Shown: positions 18,248 to 25,911 of the stretch, piece by piece
Layout of the letters: each line of letters opens with the position of its first letter
How positions within the stretch are numbered: position 1 is the first letter of the stretch
Origin: Dehalococcoidia bacterium
GTDB lineage: Bacteria; Chloroflexota; Dehalococcoidia; Lucifugimonadales; Lucifugimonadaceae
Reading direction: 5' to 3'
DNA: 59,364 nt
Assembly (NCBI GenBank): GCA_009693115.1
Contig: SHXW01000015.1
Location: 1 to 59,364 of the forward strand
Made by a program: the position numbers and the translations under genes
The notes under the pieces: model-generated
Database searches by the model: none
What the model was told of the DNA's origin: nothing
What the model saw: the letters and a program-made list of their open reading frames with translations, nothing else

Positions 18248-19126
18248 TCAGGTTCTGGATATTGGCCTGGACGTGCTGCGACGAGCAGGAGGATCGAGCA
18301 GGACACCACCTTGCAGAGCAGGATTGCTCGAATTGACGCGCTTGCGCTGGGTCACCCTGCTCTGAACAACCTTTGCATCATTTTCGTCTTGTCGTCCTTT
18401 TGGGGAGGACGAAATGTCATACGCGAGTTCGCTCAAAGAGGCGTCTGTTGTAAGACCGGAGAGCTTCGCGGAGGCGCTGAGATGTTCTGTCCTCCCCTGA
18501 GTATCGCCGTCGCCGTGGTCAACCGTGAGATCGTAAGTCACATCGTGCACGTGCGGCCTTGAAGGATCCGAGTGGGTTTTCGGAGCCGCCGCGTCCTCAT
18601 GACCGTGGGATGGGCTGGCGTCTGCACCGCTGCGTCCTTCATCGCTGTCGCGCCTGGGTGATTCGGTCTTTCGGAGTTGATCGTGCGCGACAAGGTGGTC
18701 GAGGTAGAGTATTCCGTTCAGGTGGTCAACCTCATGCTCAATGGCCTGCGCGAGCAGAAGCTCAGCGGTGAGGCGGAGTTTTCCGCCTTTCTCATCAAGA
18801 GCGCGAGCTTTGATCTTGATGCTGCGCGTGACAACGCCTACGTAGCCGGGGACGCTTAGGCAGCCCTCGTCTATCTGTCGTTCACCCTCACGGAAAGTGA
18901 TCTCCGGGTTGACCATGATGCGTGGCTCTTCGCCTGGCAGTTGAAGCGTGATGATCCGCTTAAGTACACCGACCTGATTCGCAGCGAGTCCCACTCCATA
19001 CGATTCCTGCATCGTCTCTATCATGTCGCGCGCAAGCTTGCGTATCGCGTCATCAATGACGCGAATTTCGCGGGCCCGTTTGCGCAATATCGGGTCTGGC
19101 ACGACGCGTATGGTGAGCAGGGTCAT
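18248..19126 (-). CDS. def: Peptide deformylase with long C-terminal tail
   Basis: The enzyme removes the formyl group from nascent proteins. All three family motifs are present: GVGLAANQ (44-51), EGCLS (87-91) with the metal-binding Cys89, and the zinc/iron motif HEVDH (131-135). The catalytic domain ends near residue 155. A further ~137 residues form a polar low-complexity tail rich in Ser, Asp, His and Arg (for example PSHGHEDAAAPKTH), absent from ordinary deformylases of about 170 residues. The reading frame is continuous. priA lies 44 bp upstream, a common pairing. Confidence 0.92.
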   Translation of the reverse strand: MTLLTIRVVPDPILRKRAREIRVIDDAIRKLARDMIETMQESYGVGLAANQVGVLKRIITLQLPGEEPRIMVNPEITFREGERQIDEGCLSVPGYVGVVTRSIKIKARALDEKGGKLRLTAELLLAQAIEHEVDHLNGILYLDHLVAHDQLRKTESPRRDSDEGRSGADASPSHGHEDAAAPKTHSDPSRPHVHDVTYDLTVDHGDGDTQGRTEHLSASAKLSGLTTDASLSELAYDISSSPKGRQDENDAKVVQSRVTQRKRVNSSNPALQGGVLLDPPARRSTSRPISRT

Positions 19127-19170
19127 GCGTCTATTGTGACATCAGGGGACGCCACACTGGAACGGCCTCT

Positions 19171-21627
19171 CTAACCGCTGGATGCTGGATCCACGTCTAT
19201 GGCCCAACCGCGGCCAGGGGTGACGCGGTCAAGGAGATCTCCTGGCGAGGGGCCGCGCAGGACAATCTGCCAGCGGTGCCGGCCACGCACGTGTTGAGGG
19301 TAGACAGGGGTGGGACCCAAGATATCGGTGCGGGAGTCGCCAGACACCGAGCGTTCATGTTTCAAGAGATCTGCGAGCTTCTGTGCCGAAGCTTCCGCCT
19401 GTTGAGGGTCCGGGTCTGAGAAGAGCAGGCGGACGAGGCGGGTGAAGGGAGGGTACGCATACTGCGCCCGCAAAGCCATCTCTACCTTGTAGAAGGTCTC
19501 ATAGTCTTCAGTAACAGCAGCACGCACTGCATAGTGCTCCGGCTGGAGGGTCTGGAAAAGCGCCTTGCCAACACGGGCGCCACGCCCCGCTCTTCCAGCT
19601 GACTGAGCAAGGAGCTGGAATGTGCGTTCAGCGGCGCGGAAGTCAGGGATTGCGAGGCCGATGTCCGCGGACACGACGCCGACAAGGGTGACTTCCGGTA
19701 TGTCCAGGCCCTTTGCGACGAGTTGTGTGCCGACCAGGACTCGAGAATTCCCGCTCTCGAAGCGGCGGAGGATGTTCTCGTGCTCCATCGCTGTGCGGGC
19801 GGAATCACTGTCCCAGCGTACGACGCCTGCCTTCGGAAAATAGGAGTGGACGGCTTCTGCCACAGCCTGGGTGCCCGGGCCGAGCCTGAGCATCTGATCG
19901 CCACCGCAGGCGGGACAAGCCAGTGTCGAGCGGATTGTGTACCCACAGTAATGGCAGATGAGCCGACCCTGCGCGTCCCGGCTACCCGGGCGGTGGTAAA
20001 CAAGCGATGTATCGCATTGGCGGCATTTCCTGACAGTCCCACAGCTGCGGCACTGGACGAAGGAGGCGACGCCGCGACGGTTGATGAATAGGATGGCGCG
20101 CCCGCCAGTGGCGAGGGCGCTCCGCAGGGACTCGATGAGGGCGCGGCTGAGTACTTCTGCGTGTCCGGCACGCAACTCCTCCCGCATGTCGACGATTTCG
20201 ACGCGGGCAGTCGCCGCCGGGCCTGCGATTTCCCCACCTGCCAGACGACGGGGGAGACGCAATAACTTGAATTCGCCTCGCTCAGAGCGGCGGAAGGTTT
20301 CCAGCGCTGGAGTGGCGGAGCCGCAGACGAGTACGGCGCCTGTCAGATCGCACAGGCGTTCAGCGACCGCGCGGGCGTGATATCTGGGCGACTGGTCGGT
20401 CTGTTTATATGTCCACTCGTGTTCCTCATCCATGACTACGAGGCCCAGGTTATCCACAGGGGCGAATATGGCACTGCGTGAGCCGAGGATGATCTGATAC
20501 CCCCCACGCCTGATCTGTTGCCACTGATCGTAGCGCTGGCCATCGGACAGGCCGGAGTGCTGGAGGGCGATCTTGCCAGGGAAGCGCGAGGCAAAGCGGC
20601 GCAGGGTCTGGACCGTAAGGGCTATTTCGGGCACCAGAACAATTGCGCGTTTGCCACTCTTCAAGCACGCATCCACAACGCGCAGGTAGACCTCGGTCTT
20701 TCCCGAACCTGTCACTCCGAAGAGGAGAAACCTCTCTGGCGTGCCCTGTTTCCCTGCGGCGTTGATGGCCTGCACGATGGCCGAAATGGCTCCGGCTTGC
20801 TCGGGAGTTGGCTCTGGCTGGAACTCCTGCTGGAAGACGTGCCTGAACAAGGGGTCGCGCTGGACAGGGGTTCTTTCAATGCGGGCGAAACCAGTTTCGA
20901 GGACGCCTTTGACTGCGGGCGCGCCGAACATGCGGGTAAGCGCGGCCCTGTTTAGAGGCGGGTTGTCCGACACCAGCAATTCAAGCAGGCCTCCGCGCCG
21001 CGCGCTCCTCCCGTCTTTCAATCTGGCGGCCTCGACAATGGCTGCGTCCGTGGGCGCAGCCAGGACAAGGCGGTCTTCATATTTCGGCGCGGCGGCGCGC
21101 TCCATTTCCGGTATGGCATTGAAGAACCCGCGTTTTATCAGACGATCAACTGTGGCATCGCCGCCGGTGCCCAACCGCCTTACCAGCCTGTCTTTGCGCA
21201 TACGTCCTGATTCAGGGGCGAGCCCCCACGCCCGTTGCTCGCCAGGCCGCAGGTCTTCCAACCTCGATGGAGGAGGCTCCACTCTGGTCAGCCATGTGCG
21301 CTGGCGAACGACCGCCCCGGGCGGCAGCATCAGGGCCGAGGCGGCGTACAGGGTTGTCCGATAGTGGCCAGCCAGCCATCGGGCAAGTTCAAGCCGTTCG
21401 GGAGAGAGAAATGGACCGTCTTCGAGCAGCCTGATGATCGGCCGTAACGTCGCAATCTCCGCAGGCACCACATCGCCAAGGGAAAAGACGACGCCCTGCA
21501 ATTTCTGCGCCCCGAATGGGACATTCACCAAGCAGCCCACATCGACCGGCATGCCGTCCGGCACCAGATAGGTGAACGTGCGGGAGCGGCTGTCAGGGAA
21601 ATCAACCGCTATTTCAGCAGATCTCAA
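19171..21627 (-). CDS. priA: Primosomal replication protein N' (helicase)
   Basis: This 818-residue superfamily 2 helicase restarts stalled replication forks. An N-terminal DNA-binding region is followed by Walker A GVTGSGKT (304-311), the DEEH box (400-403), and a zinc-binding insertion with eight Cys (526, 529, 535, 538, 558, 561, 571, 574). The helicase C-terminal lobe contains GTQLVAKGLDIPEV and QSAGRAGRG. Size and domain order are standard. The start is a TTG with no clear binding site, so the first few residues are uncertain. It is followed by def. Confidence 0.95.
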   Translation of the reverse strand: MRSAEIAVDFPDSRSRTFTYLVPDGMPVDVGCLVNVPFGAQKLQGVVFSLGDVVPAEIATLRPIIRLLEDGPFLSPERLELARWLAGHYRTTLYAASALMLPPGAVVRQRTWLTRVEPPPSRLEDLRPGEQRAWGLAPESGRMRKDRLVRRLGTGGDATVDRLIKRGFFNAIPEMERAAAPKYEDRLVLAAPTDAAIVEAARLKDGRSARRGGLLELLVSDNPPLNRAALTRMFGAPAVKGVLETGFARIERTPVQRDPLFRHVFQQEFQPEPTPEQAGAISAIVQAINAAGKQGTPERFLLFGVTGSGKTEVYLRVVDACLKSGKRAIVLVPEIALTVQTLRRFASRFPGKIALQHSGLSDGQRYDQWQQIRRGGYQIILGSRSAIFAPVDNLGLVVMDEEHEWTYKQTDQSPRYHARAVAERLCDLTGAVLVCGSATPALETFRRSERGEFKLLRLPRRLAGGEIAGPAATARVEIVDMREELRAGHAEVLSRALIESLRSALATGGRAILFINRRGVASFVQCRSCGTVRKCRQCDTSLVYHRPGSRDAQGRLICHYCGYTIRSTLACPACGGDQMLRLGPGTQAVAEAVHSYFPKAGVVRWDSDSARTAMEHENILRRFESGNSRVLVGTQLVAKGLDIPEVTLVGVVSADIGLAIPDFRAAERTFQLLAQSAGRAGRGARVGKALFQTLQPEHYAVRAAVTEDYETFYKVEMALRAQYAYPPFTRLVRLLFSDPDPQQAEASAQKLADLLKHERSVSGDSRTDILGPTPVYPQHVRGRHRWQIVLRGPSPGDLLDRVTPGRGWAIDVDPASSG

Positions 21628-21720
21628 AGAAAGGCACCGTCAGGCATTGGCGATATCGCGAAGTGTTGCGGCGATGATAAGCCGCCGCAGAGAGAGCGGC
21701 GGGGGCCGTGTCGTGCGCCA

Positions 21721-21756
21721 CAAAAATAAAGGAGCCCCGATGTGATCGGGGCTCCT
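21721..21756 (-). terminator. Rho-independent terminator of rplS
   Basis: On the minus strand an 11-bp perfect stem (21746-21756 with 21730-21740, loop of 5) is followed by TTATTTTTG. It lies 33 bp after the rplS stop, so it ends the trmD-rplS unit and separates it from priA. Confidence 0.9.
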
Positions 21757-21788
21757 GTCAGACTTTGGTGGTCTTGATTCCCGGGCCG

Positions 21789-22286
21789 CTACGCGGGCTT
21801 CTGGCCTGCAGCTGGCTGTGTCGGAGTTTCCACCACAGCGACTGGTTCAATAACTGCAGCAACAGGCACCTCGGCGACAGCCTGGACTGAAGCTCCGGCC
21901 GTTGCACCCTCTGCCACTGGAAGGCTAGGTGCATAGCGCTGTTCCTTGATACGTGCCGCCTTGCCGGTGAGGCCGCGCAGGTAAACGAGGCGGGCGCGCC
22001 GGACATTGCCCTTGCGCGTTACTTTCACTGACTCGATCATCGGCGAGCAGACAGGGAAGATGCGTTCTACACCGATGCCGTAGGAGACGCGGCGGACGGT
22101 AAATGTCACACCCGGGGCCGGGTTTGACTCTTTCGTGTATGACCCGATGATGACGGCGCCCTGGAATGCCTGCAGGCGTTCCCGCTCACCCTCTCGGATC
22201 TTGACGTTGACTATGACTGTGTCGCCCGGACGGAAGGCATCGATGGTGCTGGCCGGCTTTATGGCGATAAGTTCTCGTGCGTCCAT
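21789..22286 (-). CDS. rplS: Ribosomal protein L19 with extended C-terminus
   Basis: Residues 1-115 are a complete L19: [26 protein letters not shown], then [36 protein letters not shown] with the usual ending KAARIKE. L19 sits at the 30S-50S interface. A tail of about 45 residues follows, rich in Ala, Val, Pro and Glu (for example [16 protein letters not shown]). The ATG at 22286 is preferred because AAGGA lies 9 bp upstream; a TTG six codons earlier is in frame. It follows trmD, the usual gene order. Confidence 0.95.
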   Translation of the reverse strand: MDARELIAIKPASTIDAFRPGDTVIVNVKIREGERERLQAFQGAVIIGSYTKESNPAPGVTFTVRRVSYGIGVERIFPVCSPMIESVKVTRKGNVRRARLVYLRGLTGKAARIKEQRYAPSLPVAEGATAGASVQAVAEVPVAAVIEPVAVVETPTQPAAGQKPA

Positions 22287-22511
22287 GTGACAGTGTCCTT
22301 GCAAGCGGGGAGGCTTCCCATCTGCGCGAAATGACGCCCGAAGGCGTCACGCAACAGATTTGGTAAAGGGCCGTCCGCTCATTCTATCCAAGTGGGCCCG
22401 ACGATTCAACACGAGTTTGCAAAACGGAGGCTGGCGACAGTCGACAATCCCCGGACGCTCTCCTGCCCCATTTACATTGTTCGCCGTTCTGGTCACTGCG
22501 TGCCGGGTGGC

Positions 22512-23225
22512 TCAGGTTGAGGGCCAGCCCTTGAGGAGGTCAGGGCGTCGTTGGCCTGTGCGATCAACGGCAGTTTTGCGCCGCCACTCCGTAACTTTCG
22601 CATGGTCGCCGGAGAAAAGAACGTCCGGCGGTTTCATGCCGCGGAATTCGGCAGGACGGGTATAGACCGGGCCTTGCAGTAGTCCGTCGAGTCCAGGCCC
22701 AAACGACTCGCGCGTGGCCGACGCAGCGTCACCCAGTACTCCGGGAACAAGTCGGGCCAAGGCGTCCACGAGAACCATGGCGGGAAGTTCTCCGCCGGTC
22801 AGGACGTAGTCACCAATGGAAACTTCGTGGTCAACGCAGGACTTGATGAATCGTTCGTCAACGCCCTCGTAGTGGCCACAGACGATGATCAGTGCCTTGT
22901 GTGATGTGAACTCCCTGACCATGCCCTGGTCCAAGAGACGTCCCTGTGGAGTTGTGAGGATGACCTTCGGGCGCTCGCCGGCCTGCGATAGCTCCCTGGC
23001 AACCAGATCCTCCACGGCTTCAAAGAGAGGTTGGGCCATCATCACCATCCCTGGACCACCGCCGTAGGGTGTGTCATCAACAGTCCGGTGGCGGTCGTGG
23101 GCGTAGTCACGGACATTGTGGACGGTGATTTCGACGAGCCCGCGTTCAGCGGCGCGCCCGACGATACTGGCCTTGAATGGCCCTTCGAACATTTCAGGGA
23201 ACAGTGTCAGGATGCGGATGCGCAT
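22512..23225 (-). CDS. trmD: tRNA (guanine37-N1)-methyltransferase
   Basis: This 237-residue SPOUT-class enzyme methylates G37 next to the anticodon, using S-adenosylmethionine. It starts MRIRILTLFPEMFEGPFKASIVGRA. The knotted cofactor site is represented by DDTPYGGGPGMVMM, CGHYEGVDERF and SIGDYVLTGGELPAMVLVDA. The C-terminal domain has GLLQGPVYTRPAEF and PDVLFSGDHAKVTEWR. The ATG at 23225 gives the usual N-terminus; an upstream in-frame start would add 12 atypical residues. It is upstream of rplS, the classic order, but rimM and rpsP are not adjacent. Confidence 0.95.
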   Translation of the reverse strand: MRIRILTLFPEMFEGPFKASIVGRAAERGLVEITVHNVRDYAHDRHRTVDDTPYGGGPGMVMMAQPLFEAVEDLVARELSQAGERPKVILTTPQGRLLDQGMVREFTSHKALIIVCGHYEGVDERFIKSCVDHEVSIGDYVLTGGELPAMVLVDALARLVPGVLGDAASATRESFGPGLDGLLQGPVYTRPAEFRGMKPPDVLFSGDHAKVTEWRRKTAVDRTGQRRPDLLKGWPST

Positions 23226-23562
23226 GGCAATCCATTGTGGCACCACGATAGCGGGAGACAAGGGCCGGAGCGCGAGTATTTGACGTTATGACTGGGCATC
23301 AGAACGAAGCGGCTCCATTGGATGCGAGCCTTTGGAGGAGGCCAGATCGTTCCCCAAATGGGGAGGGGATCCCTGGAGAGTTATTGAAACAGGGCCAGGT
23401 TGACATCGGGCTATGGCACTGAAAGTTATAGAGGAATTGTGCCGTGACTCTCTTTGACCTTAGAACCTCACACAGACCTTCTCCCTCCCGAGGGGCAGGG
23501 AATCCCCATATAGCACCACTTGAAAGCGTCATACCCAACTTGTTCCAGCATCTCTTTGTCTG
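23226..23562. other. Intergenic, 337 bp
   Basis: The spacer lies upstream of trmD and behind the MoaB-like gene. It holds a short CCCC-AAAT-GGGG palindrome near 23353-23364 and no convincing promoter, RNA or gene. Confidence 0.35.
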
Positions 23563-24060
23563 TCAGCGTGGATGCGGGCCTGAATGACGCTCACGGAGGA
23601 TGTCGACGGCATGGGCAAGAACAGGTAGGACCACGGCCAAACCCTCCCGGACGCCTTTGGGGCTGCCAGGGAGGTTAATGACTAACGTGCGCCCACGCAC
23701 GCCAGCGCGAGCCCTGCTTAGCATGGCCATTGGCGTTATGGATAGCGTCTGCCCACGTATGGCCTCACCGATCCCAGGGACATCGAAATCCATGGCGCGT
23801 GCCATGACTTCTGGCATGACGTCACGTGGTCCGAGGCCTGTACCGCCGGTCGTTAGGACAATGTCAATGTGACCGGAATCGCACCAACCCTCGACGGCCT
23901 GAACCAGCTGGTCAAGCTCGTCAGGCAAGACATTTCGGCCCGAGAGTGTGTGCCCGCAGGATGACATCGCCTCAACGATGGCATCTCCGCCCAGGTCCGT
24001 CCAACTGGCCTCGCCTCGCGAACCGCGGTCGCTGGATGTGAGGACTGCATACGTGGCGAT
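23563..24060 (-). CDS. MoaB/MogA-like molybdopterin-binding protein, apparent ATC start
   Basis: These proteins act in molybdenum cofactor synthesis by adenylylating molybdopterin. The frame gives a full-length 165-residue domain: the N-terminal strand TYAVLTSSDRGSRGE, the acceptor loop LTTGGTGLGPRDVMPE (about 69-84) and LVINLPGSPKGVREGL. No ATG, GTG or TTG occurs in frame between the upstream stop (near 24168) and the core, apart from an ATG at 23967 that would remove the first strand. AGGAGG at 24067-24072 stands 6 bp before an ATC at 24060, which I take as the likely start. A sequence error there is the main alternative. No other molybdenum cofactor gene is nearby. Confidence 0.8.
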   Translation of the reverse strand: MATYAVLTSSDRGSRGEASWTDLGGDAIVEAMSSCGHTLSGRNVLPDELDQLVQAVEGWCDSGHIDIVLTTGGTGLGPRDVMPEVMARAMDFDVPGIGEAIRGQTLSITPMAMLSRARAGVRGRTLVINLPGSPKGVREGLAVVLPVLAHAVDILRERHSGPHPR

Positions 24061-24066
24061 GGCGAT

Positions 24067-24072
24067 CCTCCT
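24067..24072 (-). promoter_or_regulatory. Ribosome binding site AGGAGG before the ATC start
   Basis: On the minus strand a perfect AGGAGG is separated by six bases (ATCGCC) from the ATC at 24060. The spacing is ideal, which is the main reason for proposing a non-standard start of the MoaB-like gene. Confidence 0.6.
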
Positions 24073-24282
24073 GGTTCCCTGAGTCTTTCCCTGCGGAATC
24101 TCCGGCTGGCTGGCCGGGGCCCTGTCGTCCCATTCACACCGCCGCTGGCTGATGGGCCGTCGATCTCAGTCTGTACCTCCCCTTAAGGGAGAGTGGGTGC
24201 AGGAAATGCTGGAAACCGGCTTAAACGGTAGCGCATGGGCATTGCGGGATTTAGTGGGGGTCTGGTAAAAAAAGTCACAGTC

Positions 24283-24297
24283 TGGGATGGAATGGGA
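24283..24297 (+). promoter_or_regulatory. Probable MraZ operator (TGGGA-N5-TGGGA)
   Basis: Two TGGGA pentamers at 24283-24287 and 24293-24297 are spaced by 5 bp, giving the 10-bp period known for MraZ binding sites (TGGGN direct repeats). Further isolated TGGGN pentamers lie at 24194, 24236 and 24255. The site is about 110 bp before mraZ and is most simply read as an autoregulatory operator of the division cluster. Confidence 0.7.
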
Positions 24298-24405
24298 TGA
24301 CCGACCGGGCGGGCAAGCTTCCCACGTCCCTCTTTCCTGATCCCACGGGTCTGACCTAGATACGTCCCTTTCGATCCCATAACCACTCTGCTCCTGCGGG
24401 ACAGG

Positions 24406-24879
24406 GTGCCACACGAACGGTTTCGCAGGTTGATCTTCGCCGGTGAATACGAGCACAGGCTGGACCCCCAGGGCCGGATGTCAGTCCCCGCTCGTTTCCG
24501 TCCGGCCTTCGAAAAGGGGATTGTGCTGAGCCGTGCTTATGACCGCTGTCTGATGGGGTACACACCAGAAGAGTTCGCAGAAGTGGCCGGGGAAATCAAG
24601 AAGCAACCCGCCACCAGGGCGGACGCCCGGAGGCTGGCGCGGTTGACCTTCGCAGGAGCATATGAACTAGAGCTCGACAGGCACGGCCGGGTGCTTATCC
24701 CACAACCGCTCCGCGAGTATGCGGGGTTCAAACAGGACGTTGTGATCGTGGGCACCGGCAGGTTTATTGAAATCTGGTCACGGAAATCGTGGCTCGAAGA
24801 ACGAGCGTCGCTTGACGAAGATGCAGCCGAGATCGCCGAACGGGCAGGAGATACCGTCGGTGGGGAGGCTGCGAGGTGA
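24406..24879 (+). CDS. mraZ: Transcriptional regulator MraZ
   Basis: This 157-residue protein has two SpoVT/AbrB-type DNA-binding halves: GEYEHRLDPQGRMSVPARFR and AYELELDRHGRVLIPQPLREY. MraZ assembles into a ring and represses its own operon by binding TGGGN repeats. It is the first gene of the division cluster. The start is GTG 24406; a TTG at 24430 would give a shorter N-terminus closer to the family norm, so the first eight residues are uncertain. The C-terminal 25 residues are acidic and variable. rsmH follows after 11 bp. Confidence 0.93.
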   Translation: MPHERFRRLIFAGEYEHRLDPQGRMSVPARFRPAFEKGIVLSRAYDRCLMGYTPEEFAEVAGEIKKQPATRADARRLARLTFAGAYELELDRHGRVLIPQPLREYAGFKQDVVIVGTGRFIEIWSRKSWLEERASLDEDAAEIAERAGDTVGGEAAR

Positions 24880-24881
24880 TC
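24873..24881 (+). promoter_or_regulatory. Extended Shine-Dalgarno deciding the rsmH start
   Basis: GAGGTGATC overlaps the mraZ stop codon and matches the anti-Shine-Dalgarno complement over nine bases. It stands 9 bp before ATG 24891. It therefore argues against the GTG at 24876, which lies inside the site. Confidence 0.75.
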
Positions 24882-24890
24882 TTGTTGGGC

Positions 24891-25811
24891 ATGGAACTCC
24901 ATCACACACCCGTCATGGTGCCAGAGGTGCTCGACGCCCTAAACGTCCAGCCGGGTGGTCGGTACATCGACGCCACGCTGGGCGAGGGCGGGCACACGGA
25001 CTCCGTCCTGCAGCGGGCTGAGCCGGGCGGGCAGGTGCTTGGCATGGATGCGGACCACGAGGCTGTACAGGTGGCGGCGGGCCGCCTGGCTCGCTGGAAG
25101 GAGTCCTTCGTTGCCGTGAATGCCAACTTCCGCACCCTGCGGGCGACGGCGTTGAAACACGACTTCGTGCCTGTGCACGGGGTGTTGTTTGACCTGGGGG
25201 TCTCTTCGCTCCAACTGGACATAGAGGCACGGGGGTTTTCATTTCGCAGACCGGACCCACTGGACATGCGTTTCAGCCTTGATCAAAAGGTAAGCGCGGC
25301 TGACATCGTGAACAGGTTTTCGGAATACGACCTGGCAGACGTGATCTACAGGCTAGGCGAGGAAAGGGCTTCCCGCCGTATAGCCGCCGCCATCGTCCGT
25401 TCACGCCCCGTCAAGACGTCCCTGGAACTGGCGAACCTCATCGAGCGGGTGTCGCCCAGGCGGGGGAGCCGCATCAACCCGGCCACGAAGACATTTCAGG
25501 CTTTACGGATCGCTGTGAATGACGAACTGGGGGCACTGGAGTCTGCTCTGGAGCAGGCAGTCTCCGTGCTGGGGCAGGGCGGGCGGATCACGGTGATCTC
25601 ATATCACTCTCTCGAAGACCGGATAGTGAAGAACTTCATCAGGCGTGAGACTTCTGACTGCGTGTGCCCGCCGGGGACGCCGGTGTGTCGGTGCGATCAC
25701 AAGGCGACTCTGCGCGCTGTCACGAAGTCTCCTCTTGCACCCACTGAAGAGGAAGTACGGGACAACCCGCGCAGCAGGAGCGCAAAGATGCGGGTTGCCG
25801 AAAGGATCTAG
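24891..25811 (+). CDS. rsmH: 16S rRNA (cytosine1402-N4)-methyltransferase
   Basis: This 306-residue S-adenosylmethionine-dependent enzyme methylates C1402 in the ribosomal P site. Family blocks are HHTPVMVPEVL at the start, DATLGEGGHTDSVL (cofactor loop), GVLFDLGVSSLQLD, RGFSFRRPDPLDMRF, NPATKTFQALRIAVNDELG and VISYHSLEDRIVKNF. The start follows from the extended ribosome binding site just described. It is the second gene of the division cluster. Where ftsL, ftsI and the mur genes would normally follow, the next gene is ftsA, 100 bp downstream. Confidence 0.95.
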   Translation: MELHHTPVMVPEVLDALNVQPGGRYIDATLGEGGHTDSVLQRAEPGGQVLGMDADHEAVQVAAGRLARWKESFVAVNANFRTLRATALKHDFVPVHGVLFDLGVSSLQLDIEARGFSFRRPDPLDMRFSLDQKVSAADIVNRFSEYDLADVIYRLGEERASRRIAAAIVRSRPVKTSLELANLIERVSPRRGSRINPATKTFQALRIAVNDELGALESALEQAVSVLGQGGRITVISYHSLEDRIVKNFIRRETSDCVCPPGTPVCRCDHKATLRAVTKSPLAPTEEEVRDNPRSRSAKMRVAERI

Positions 25812-25911
25812 GCACAAAGTACGCAACTACATACCCCTCCAGGCAACCGCTGAACCAGCCAGGTGGGGGGGTCAGGACTCAAGAAGTCACAGACAGGCCG
25901 GAGGAACTCAG

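Larger units (their letters stand above)
24061..24405. other. Divergent region between the MoaB-like gene and mraZ
   Basis: The spacer contains a CTCCC-CTTAA-GGGAG palindrome (about 24176-24192), several TGGGN pentamers and the paired MraZ box at 24283-24297. No confident -10/-35 pair was found. Confidence 0.4.

Noticed and set aside
23563-24137. Frameshift or pseudogene in the MoaB-like gene
   Set aside because: Manual translation shows the N-terminal strand in the same frame as the rest; only a standard start codon is missing.
25645-25911. N-terminal extension of FtsA
   Set aside because: It overlaps rsmH in another frame, while a GGAGGA site 6 bp before ATG 25912 fixes the start.
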